Source: Zygnema circumcarinatum
Taxonomy: Eukaryota > Streptophyta > Zygnematophyceae > Zygnematales > Zygnemataceae
DNA: 41,846 nucleotides
Direction: 5' to 3'
Assembly (NCBI GenBank): GCA_037447605.1
Contig: CM074819.1
Span: forward strand, 1,698,789-1,740,634
Below are positions 34,601 through 41,846 of this stretch, piece after piece (position 1 is the first letter of the stretch; every line of letters begins with the position of its first letter). Both the position numbers and the translations under genes were made by a program. A model generated the notes under the pieces. That model was not told the origin of the DNA. It ran no database searches and worked only from the letters and a program-made list of their open reading frames with translations.

Positions 34601-37600
34601 AGAGGGGGAGAGAGAGAGGGAACAGAGGAGAGAGAGAGGGGGAGAGAGAAACAGAGGGAGAGAGAGAGGGAGAGAGAGAAACAGAGGGAGAGAGAGAGGG
34701 GGAGAGAGAAACAGAGGGAGAGAGAGGGGGAGAGAGAAACAGAGGGAGAGAGAGAGGGGGAGAGAGAAACAGAGGGAGAGAGAGAGGGAGAGAGAGAAAC
34801 AGAGGGAGAGAGAGAGGGAGAGAGAAACAGAGGGAGAGAGAGAGGGGGAGAGAGAAACAGAGGGAGAGAGGGAGGGAGAGAGAGAAACAGAGGGAGAGAG
34901 AGAGGGAGAGAGAAACAGAGGGAGAGAGAGAGGGGGAGAGAGAAACAGAGGGAGAGAGAGAGGGAGTGAGAAACAGGGGGAGAGAGAGAGAGAGAGAAAC
35001 AGAGGGAGAGAGGGAGGGAGAGAGAGACACAGAGGGAGGAGGTGAGGGAGAGAGAAGAGTGGGAGAGAGGGAGGGGATAAACAAGAGGGAGAGAGGGATG
35101 AGCGGAGAAACAGGGTGGAGAGAGAGAGGGAGAGAGAGAAACAGAGGAGAGAGAGAGGGAGAGAGAAATAGAGGGAGAGAGAGAGGGGGAGAGACAGAGG
35201 GAGAGAGAGAGGGAGGAGAAACAGGGGAGAGAGAGAGGGGGAGAGAACAGAGGAGAGAGGGAGGAGAGAGAGAAACAGGAGAGAGAGAGGAGAGAGAAAC
35301 AGAGGGAGAGAGAGAGGGGGGAGAAACAGAGGGAGAGAGAGGAGTGAGAAATAGGGGGGAGAGAGGGGGGAGGAGGAACAGAGGAGAGAGGGAGGGGAGG
35401 AAACAGAGGAGAGAGGAAGGAGAGAAAAGCAGAGGGAGAGAGAGAGGGAGAGAGAAACAGAGGGAGAGAGAGAGGGGGAGAGAGAACAGAGGGAGAGAGA
35501 GAGGGGGAGAGAGAAACAGAGGGAGAGAGGGAGGGGGAGAGAGAAACAGAGAGAGAGGGGGAGAGAGAAACAGAGGGAGAGAGAGAGGGAGTGAGAAACA
35601 GAGGGAGAGAGAGAGGGGGAGAGAGAAACAGAGGGAGAGAGGGAGGGAGAGAGAGAAACAGAGGGAGAGAGAGAGGGAGAGAGAAACAGAGGGAGAGAGA
35701 GAGAGAGAGAGAAACAGAGGGAGAGAGAGAGGGGGAGAGAGGGGAGAGAGAAACAGAGGGAGAGAGGGAGGGAGAGAGAGAAACAGAGGGAGAGAGGGAG
35801 GGAGAGAGAGAAACAGAGGGAGAGAGAGAGGGAGAGAGAAACAGAGGGAGAGAGAGAGGGGGAGGGAGAAACAGAGGGAGAGAGAGTGGGAGTGAGAAAC
35901 AGGGGGAGAGGGAGACAGAGAAAGAGAGAGAGTGTGAGGAGGTTTCTGAGAGGCTTGTCCCTACCATTTCGCCATTCCCAAACCTTTGCAACAATGAGAA
36001 CTAAAACTACTCCCCTTCTGAACCCAATCTTTTTTTGTCTTTTTCACACATGCCACGTGGCAGTCACCTGTACGCCCCGCTAACGACAAGCGAGGCCGCC
36101 CGGTGCCTCCCCCACACGCTCTCGAGCGCGGCGGTGATCTCCCCGACCGTACAGCGTACGGACGCGGCCTGTACGGCCAAAGCCAAAAGGTTGGACTCCT
36201 CCGATCGATGATCGGACCGCGCCGCCTCCGTGAGGGCGGAGAGGGAGGCCTGCACTCTGGGGAGGAGGGAGGGAGAGGGAGAGGGAGAGGGAGAGGAGAG
36301 GGAGAGGGAGAGGAGGGAGAGGGAGAGGGAGAGGAGAGGGAGAGGAGAGGGAGAGGGAGAGGGAGGGAGAGGGAGGGAGAGGGAGAGGGAGAGGAGAGGA
36401 GAGGGAGAGGGAGAGGGAGAGGAAGAGGAGAGGGAGAGGGAGAGGGAGAGGGGTTGTGGGAGGGGAGGGGAGAGAGATTGGGGGGGAGTGAGAGAGGGGA
36501 GGGAGGGGGGAATAGAGAGGGAGAGGGGTTGGTGGGAGGGGGGGAGGGGGGGGAGAGAGATTGGGGGGGAGTGAGAGAGGGGAGGGAGGGGGGAATAGAG
36601 AGGGAGAGGGGTTGGTGGGTGGGGGGAGGGGGCGCGGGGGAGAGAGGGAGGGAGGGGGGAGGGGGCCGGAGAGAGGCGAGGGGGAGGGGGGAGGACAGTG
36701 AGAGTGGGGGAGGGGGGAGAGGGAGAGGATGGGGAGGGAAGAAAAGGGGAGAAAGAGACAGAGAGAGAGAGAAAGGGGGAGGGGGCAGGAGAGGGAGAGG
36801 AGAAAGGAGCGGGAGAGGGAGAGGGAGGGGGCGCGGGGGATGGAGGTGAGCATGAGGGGAGGCAGAGAGGGGGAGAGGGAGAGGGAGAGGGAGAGGGAGA
36901 GGGAGAGGGAGAGGGGTTTGTAGAACATACTTGGTTTCATCTCTCGACTCTCTGAGTTGCTTCAAACGTTCGATTTGCGATTTTAAAACCGCTTTGTTGT
37001 CAATAGTTCGAATGTCGACCGCCTCCTCCTTCTCGAGTCTGTACTTGTTCACTGCCACTACCACCTCTCTCCCACTGTCGATTCTCGCCTGCACAGAAAT
37101 CCAAGAAAAAAATCAAAACCAAAATCAAAATCAAAATCAAAATAAAACTCTGCATTGACATTTTGTTGGAATACTCCTCGAGTAAACAATTTACATACTA
37201 ATTACAAACATTTCGAACATTTCTATTCTTCAACAATCGTCCCCTGAAAGTTGTCAACATCGTTCCATGCCGGAAGGTTCCTGGAAGATTCTGAAAATTG
37301 CAATAACTCTCAATGCTATTTAGCTTAAGGTCTTAAAACTTCCAACTTTTTTAGGATTTTCAGTGTACACATTAATCTATGGTCTAAAACCTTAAAACCC
37401 AAAAAATAATAATAATTCTAAATCCCTATAAATTCTACAACCCTAAAAAAAGGTGCCACACCTGCTTCCTTGCGGCGCATTCTTCAATTTTGAGTTTGGG
37501 CATGCCGGACGCAATAGCTGACGTCATCCCTCCCTGAGCCTCCACCTCCTCTATGATGGCCCGCGCCTTGGCCTCGAGCTCTGACGTCAGCGCCTCCATC

Positions 37601-38997
37601 ATGTAGGACCCGCCCCAGGGGTCTGCCACCTGGCAGCCGCCGATTGGCCGGTTTGCTAGGGCTCAGAAATCGAACTAGGGCGGGAATTAGGGTGAGTGGG
37701 AGGACAGAAATTTCTCATTTTTCGGGGCGTTTTATTCTCTTTTCCCCTTCTTCTTCTTCTCTCTCTTCTTTTCTCTTCTTCTTTCTCTCTCGTTTCTATC
37801 TCTCTCTCTCTCTTTTCTTCTCTCTTTCTTCTTCTTCTCTATCTCTCTCACTCTCTCTTCTATCTCTCTCTTCTCATTCTTCTCTTCTTCTTCTCTCTTC
37901 TTCTCTCTCTACCTTTGTGAGGCCTGTCTCTTCTTGGAGGATGAGTTGTGTGTTGCGAGCGATCCTCGCGCTTTGCTCAGAAGGGAGTGCCAGGGCCTGC
38001 GGGAAGAGCAGAGAGAGAGAGAGAGAGAGAGTGGGAGAGAGAGAGAGAGGGAGAGAGAGAGAGAGCAGAGTTAAAGAGTGAGAGGGACGGGCAATTTTGA
38101 ATGAAAGAGAGCGAGCAAAAGAGAGAAAACAGAGCGAACGAGCAAGCCCTTGCAATAATGTGGATGAGAGAATATTAGGAGATACAGAGAGGGAGAGGGG
38201 GGAAGGGGAAGAGTCAGAGAGACAGCGAGAGAGAGGCAGAGCGAGAGCGAGAGAGAGAGAGAGTGGAAGAGAGAGAGAGAGTGAGAGAGAGAGAGAGGGA
38301 GGGAGAGAGAGAGGCCCACCTCATCGTATGAGTTGGTATGCAGCGACTGCGTGCCCCCAAGCACTGCCGCCATGGCTTCAACGGTTGTCCGTACGATGTT
38401 GTTGAAGGGGTCCTGCTCCGTTAAACTGTAGCCGGAAGTCTGACAAAATGAAAATAAATAAATAAATAAAGTAGAACAAAAATACCACGAGTGGAAAACT
38501 AAATAGAGTAGTTATACATACTCTATGAATTAGCATCTCGTTTTCCCTGCAGAGGACTGCAGGTCGCTCGAACTTCCTTGCTCATCCTCGCCTCCATCTC
38601 TCTCTCTCTCTCTCTCCCACTCACTCTCTATCATTCTCTCCACATCTAACTCTCTATCCACCTCTCGCCCCCTCCCGCTCACTCCAAAAAGTCCTGTTTC
38701 CCTCCTCACTCCCTCTCCCTCTCACTCGTCCATCCTCTCCTTCCCTTCTCTCCCTCCCTCCCTCCCCCTCCTCTCCCTCCCTCCTCTCCTTCCCTTCTCT
38801 CCCTCCCTCCCCTCCTACCCTTCCCTCCCCAAGTTACCTGACAGTGCGTTCTCAGTGCCATCGATTTATCATTTTTTGGATCAAATTTCTCCTGTGCCCC
38901 AACGAATCGTATTCAATAACAACCTTTTGAACCATAATAGGAAGGCCCAGACAAAGCAAACGCTTCAAAAGAGGGAGGGAGAGAGAGAGAAATGACA

Positions 38998-39030
<33 letters not shown>

Positions 39031-41199
39031 GTGTGGGAGAGACGGAGAAAGAGAGAGTCAGAGGGTGAAAGGGGAGAGGGGAGGGAGGGAGATATATGCA
39101 GAGAGGGAGAGGGGGGGCGAGAGAGAGAGAGGGAAAGAGAGAGCGAGAGAGAGAGAGAGAGAAAGGGTGGCAGTGACATACCTTCACTAATTTAGCCCAA
39201 AGCCGTCTCGCTGCTCTCATTTTCGCAATCTGAAAACTCAAAAAGGACCAAAAAAAAACCAAAAGTTCAATCAGAAAGCGGAGCAGAGTCCTATGAGCTT
39301 TAGGGTTTCCAGGAATTTTAAAAAAGAAAAAAAAAATCAATTTATAACAAATTCAAAGGAAAGAAAGGTTCGTTATTTCTAATTTTTTTTAAGGGTTTGC
39401 TTACCTCCATATAAAAATTCATTCCGATTGCCCAAAAAAAAGAAAATCTCGGGGCCAAATCGTCGACTCCCAACCCTGCCATCTGTCCGCATCGAATGTA
39501 TTCGAGTCCGTCTGCAATCGTAAAAGCCAATTCTACAGCGCTGCACAAAAAAAAAAGAAAAAAAAAAAAAAAAATTAAAAGAATTCAGGACAAACAACCC
39601 ACATTTCAAAAGTTTAAAAAACGATTCCTCGAAGCTTCAAAAAAAAGTTTCCCAAAAAAAAGTTTCCCAAAAATCTCCCAAAAACTGACCCAAAGGTTTC
39701 CTGCTAGTTCCCTGAATATTTACAAATTATAATCACTAGGTTGGCTTTTGTCGGTTTATTTGTATCATCAAGAATAGATATACACCAAAAAAAAAATTAT
39801 TATTACCAGTCCGCCCCCGCCTCCTGCATGTGGTAGCCCGATATCGATATCGAGTTGAACCTCGGCATGTGCCGTGCCGTGTACGCCATGACGTCACCCA
39901 CTATGCGCATGCTTGCCGCCGGGGGGTAAATGTATGTGTTGCGGACCATGTACTCCTTCAGGATGTCGTTTTGGATGGTGCCGGAAAGCTGGTGGATAGG
40001 GGCACCTGGCACCATCGGCTTGACTTTGAATGACTTTGAAAGACTTTGAATGACTTTGAATGACTTTGAATGACTTTGAATGACTTTGAATGCAGGAAAG
40101 GAAAGGATAGGAAGGCGGTGAGAGCTGACAGTAGAGGAAGGCGTCAAAGGCAAAGGGAGAGAGATAACGAGAGTGATAACGAAAGAGGGAGAGAGAGCGA
40201 GAGTGGGAGAGAGGGAGAGGGGACGCAGAAGTGGAGAGGGAGGGGGAGAGAAGGATAGCGAAAGAGGGAGAGAGAAGGAGAGGGGACGTGGAAAGTGGGA
40301 GGGCGAATGAAATAGGGAAAGTGCGAGAGAGAGGGAGAGAGGAACGGGGGACGCAGAAGGGGAGAGGGAGGGACGGAGAGGGGAGAGAAAGAGGGAGAGA
40401 GAGGGAGAGTGAGAGAGAGAGAGCGTGAGGGAGAGGTAGAGGCTCACCTTGCTCTATTGCGGCGGCGATATAGAAGGCCATGATGGGGAGGACCGCCCCA
40501 TTCATGGTCATGCTGACGCTCATTTTGTCCAACGGAATTCCGTCAAACAGCCGCTTCATGTCTTCAACGGAGTCAACGGCGACTCCCGCCATTCCCACGT
40601 CTCCGGAGACTCGGGGGTGGTCGGAGTCGTACCTGCACATGTGGCAGTTTTCCGTTCAGTTTTTAGGGTTTTCAGCATTATAGGGGTGAGGGGAGGGGGG
40701 TAAATTTTCCAAGTCGTCAATCGTCTTTTGAGTTTAACAAATACTGGAATTTTCTAGTAAATGGTTTTATTTAGCTTAGTCAATCAGTTAGTTTCTGAAC
40801 ACGTTTTGAATCATTGAAAGAAGGACAAGCAAACATGCAGGGAGTCACGCACTTTTGTGGAGGTCCGTGTAACTGAATGAAGTAGTTTCTATGCTTCAAC
40901 TGTGTGCAGTTTGTTGAGAACTGACCCCCTATGAGTCGCGAGATCGAAAGCAATACTGAGCCCTTTCTGCCCCGCAGCCAAATTCCGACGATAAAATGCG
41001 TTCGATTCCTCCGCAGTGCTGCTCCAATGAGCACAAAAAACATAGAAATGTTGAACTGAATGAAAGAAAACGTGGGAGAGCAATGTGCAACAGAGATTTT
41101 TCAATCGATACAAAAGGAAAGGGAGAAAAAGAGAGGGATTGAGAAGAGCAGGAGGAAAAGTGGAAAGGGAGGGGCAGAGGGAGAGAGCGAGAGAGAGAT

Positions 41200-41231
<32 letters not shown>

Positions 41232-41789
41232 GGAGAGAGAGAGAGAGAGTTAGAGAGGGAGTGAGAACAAGACGGCGAGAAAGAGACGGATCGTAGATAG
41301 TAGACCTCCAACAATCCTTCTCTTGTATAATCTGTATACAGCTTCATAAGTAAATTCTCTCACTTGAACCCAGCAGCCTACAAATAGGAAAAAAACAAAG
41401 GGCCGTCCCCAAACAATGAAAAGCATTGACTTCAACAACGAATAATTCCCCCCCTCTCTCCCTCTCCCTCCTCCTCACCGTCTCCCTCTCTCTCTCTCTT
41501 TCTTCCACTTTCTCCCTCCCCACCCTCTTCCTCTCCTTCTTTCTCCCTCTCCCTCCTCTCCCTCTCCCTCCCACTCTCCCTCCACGGACCCCAGGGCATC
41601 CCCTGCAGCCCGTGTACAAGCAAATAAGTGAATGAGCCACCTGTAGCCCGCGTATTGGCGGATGGTCCAGGGCCGCCACGTGTACATGGAGGCGTACGGC
41701 CCCCGCGTGTAGGGCCACACCCCCGGCAGCTCCGCCTCCGCCTCCTCCGGCACGTCCCGGGAGCTGTACACGGGCTTCAGGGGGAGGCC
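31603..41789 (-). CDS. Methylmalonyl-CoA mutase, adenosylcobalamin-dependent (5' partial)
   Basis: Fifteen exons, continuous in frame, give the last 692 aa: 41789-41641, 41018-40926, 40632-40448, 40005-39807, 39540-39405, 39229-39182, 38891-38838, 38439-38320, 37996-37913, 37629-37462, 37088-36931, 36256-36068, 33008-32873, 32310-32185 and 31836-31603 (stop TGA). Compared with the roughly 750-aa human enzyme only about 70 N-terminal residues (targeting peptide and first segment) lie outside the window. The substrate-binding TIM barrel is complete from [88 protein letters not shown] and [11 protein letters not shown] are all present. The C-terminal B12-binding domain has [12 protein letters not shown] with the axial His, and [15 protein letters not shown]. 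The enzyme converts (R)-methylmalonyl-CoA to succinyl-CoA in mitochondria, in propionyl-CoA breakdown. The SxL position of the B12 motif reads SSQ. Introns are packed with GA/CT repeats. Confidence 0.95.
31841..31922. repeat. GA tract at last mutase acceptor
   Basis: GAGAGA/GGGAGG run; on the sense strand it forms the polypyrimidine tract directly before the last mutase exon (CTCTCTGTGCAG). Confidence 0.9.
32345..32870. repeat. CT-rich intron of mutase
   Basis: Almost the entire intron between mutase exons 33008-32873 and 32310-32185 is TCTTCT/CCCTCC/CTCTCC sequence on the plus strand, thus purine-rich in the transcript. Open frames here are composition artefacts. Confidence 0.9.
33011..35935. 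repeat. 2.9-kb GA-rich 30-bp satellite filling a mutase intron
   Basis: About a hundred imperfect copies of a unit whose plus strand reads roughly AACAGAGGGAGAGAGAGAGG plus GGGAGAGAGA. The common period is 30 bp, with 24-28 bp variants. Apart from the C in AACAG and rare T it is all purine on one strand. It fills the 3059-bp intron between exons 36256-36068 and 33008-32873. It supports open frames of up to about 1000 codons on both strands, none of which is a gene. Some internal blocks are duplicated as larger units. Confidence 0.95.
36260..36915. repeat. GGGAGA array in mutase intron
   Basis: GGGAGA/GGAGAG hexanucleotide-like array nearly filling the 674-bp intron before exon 36256-36068. 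A block of about 66 bp containing AGAGAGATTGGGGGGGAG is tandemly duplicated with an 83-bp offset (36471-36536 and 36554-36619). Confidence 0.9.
37738..37912. repeat. TTCTTC/CTCTCT tract in mutase intron
   Basis: Pyrimidine-rich plus strand tract directly after (sense) the donor at 37912; purine-rich in the transcript. Confidence 0.85.
38005..38312. repeat. GA tract in mutase intron
   Basis: GAGAGA tract occupying both ends of the 323-bp intron between exons 38439-38320 and 37996-37913, with a short unique centre at about 38070-38165. Confidence 0.85.
38596..38828. repeat. CT tract in mutase intron
   Basis: CTCTCT and CCCTCC-rich sequence just after (sense) the donor that ends the 54-bp exon 38891-38838. 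Confidence 0.85.
38968..39166. repeat. GA tract in mutase intron
   Basis: GAGAGA/GGGAGG sequence filling most of the intron between the 48-bp and 54-bp mutase exons. Confidence 0.85.
40021..40090. repeat. Seven-copy 10-bp tandem repeat TGACTTTGAA
   Basis: Seven head-to-tail copies of TGACTTTGAA, one with a single change (AGACTTTGAA), on the plus strand. The array ends 15 bases before the acceptor of mutase exon 40005-39807, where a polypyrimidine tract would normally be; on the sense strand it reads TTCAAAGTCA. Confidence 0.95.
40095..40437. repeat. GA-rich tract in mutase intron
   Basis: GGGAGAGA/GACGCAGAAG-containing GA-rich sequence in the intron between exons 40632-40448 and 40005-39807, next to the 10-bp tandem array. 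Confidence 0.85.
41120..41285. repeat. GA tract in first visible mutase intron
   Basis: GAGAGA with GATAGATAGA interruption, on the acceptor side of the 622-bp intron between exons 41789-41641 and 41018-40926. The donor side holds a complementary CT tract. Confidence 0.85.
41448..41583. repeat. CT tract in first visible mutase intron
   Basis: CCCTCTCC/CTCTCT sequence on the plus strand on the donor side of the same intron as the 41120-41285 GA tract. Confidence 0.85.
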
Positions 41790-41846
41790 CTGGGGGAGGG
41801 AGAGGAGGAGAGGGAGAGGGGGGGGTGAGAGAGGAGGGGGAGGGGG
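41790..41846. repeat. GGGAGA tract at right edge
   Basis: GA-rich sequence immediately upstream (sense) of the first visible mutase exon; it is the 3' end of an intron that continues beyond the window. Confidence 0.75.

Noticed and set aside
33011-35935. Regular repeats of about 30 bp resembling a CRISPR array
   Set aside because: There are no unique spacers between repeats; it is a degenerate head-to-tail satellite in a eukaryotic intron.
32886-35994. Open frames up to about 1017 codons on both strands
   Set aside because: They are translations of the 30-bp GA-rich satellite (Arg/Glu/Gly on plus, Ser/Leu/Pro/Phe on minus), open in several frames at once only because the unit lacks stop codons; they lie within a mutase intron.
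36080-36940. Pro/Leu/Ser-rich minus-strand frame of 286 codons
   Set aside because: It is intron sequence (GGGAGA array read on the other strand) joined to a mutase exon read out of frame.
1-41846. Transposon genes, tRNA or rRNA genes
   Set aside because: I saw no reverse transcriptase or transposase motifs, no long terminal repeats and no tRNA-like cloverleaf with A/B boxes; absence is by eye only.

Overview
This is a nuclear DNA window from a eukaryote of the green lineage, most likely a streptophyte alga. The evidence is four spliced genes whose closest relatives, as I recall the families, are plant genes: a WUSCHEL-related homeobox gene of the ancient WOX13 type, a chloroplast DEAD-box helicase resembling Arabidopsis RH39, a giant HECT E3 ubiquitin ligase of the UPL1/UPL2 type, and a B12-dependent methylmalonyl-CoA mutase. 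The mutase is generally absent from land plants, so its presence points to an alga rather than an embryophyte. The species cannot be fixed from the sequence alone. There are no prokaryotic features, transposon ORFs, tRNAs, rRNAs or CRISPR arrays that I can support.

Layout: 1-1781 is repeat-rich flank. The WOX13-like gene lies on the minus strand at 1782-3832 (3 exons). After a 1.5 kb spacer with telomere-like and GA repeats comes the RH39-like helicase on the minus strand at 5312-9613 (9 exons). A 1.65 kb spacer at 9614-11263 separates it from the divergently transcribed UPL gene. It holds four CACGTG G-boxes near the helicase and a dense cluster of 13 GTAC motifs nearer the ligase. The UPL gene runs on the plus strand from 11264 to 30226 (18 exons, about 4238 aa). 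A convergent spacer at 30227-31602 leads to the methylmalonyl-CoA mutase gene on the minus strand at 31603-41789. Fifteen exons of that gene are visible; its N-terminal exon(s) lie beyond the right edge.

All exon models were assembled by hand from GT-AG sites, reading-frame phase and remembered family sequences, and every junction listed keeps frame. One UPL intron appears to be GC-AG. The genes do not form one pathway: one is developmental transcription, one chloroplast rRNA processing, one ubiquitin-dependent turnover and one mitochondrial propionate metabolism.

The most striking non-genic property is the amount of purine/pyrimidine-asymmetric low-complexity DNA (GA on one strand, CT on the other). 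It fills most mutase introns, including a 3.06 kb intron made almost wholly of a roughly 30-bp GA-rich satellite. These tracts create many long open frames that are not genes. Short interstitial TTAGGG-like tracts also recur, one of them inside the predicted first exon of the homeobox gene.
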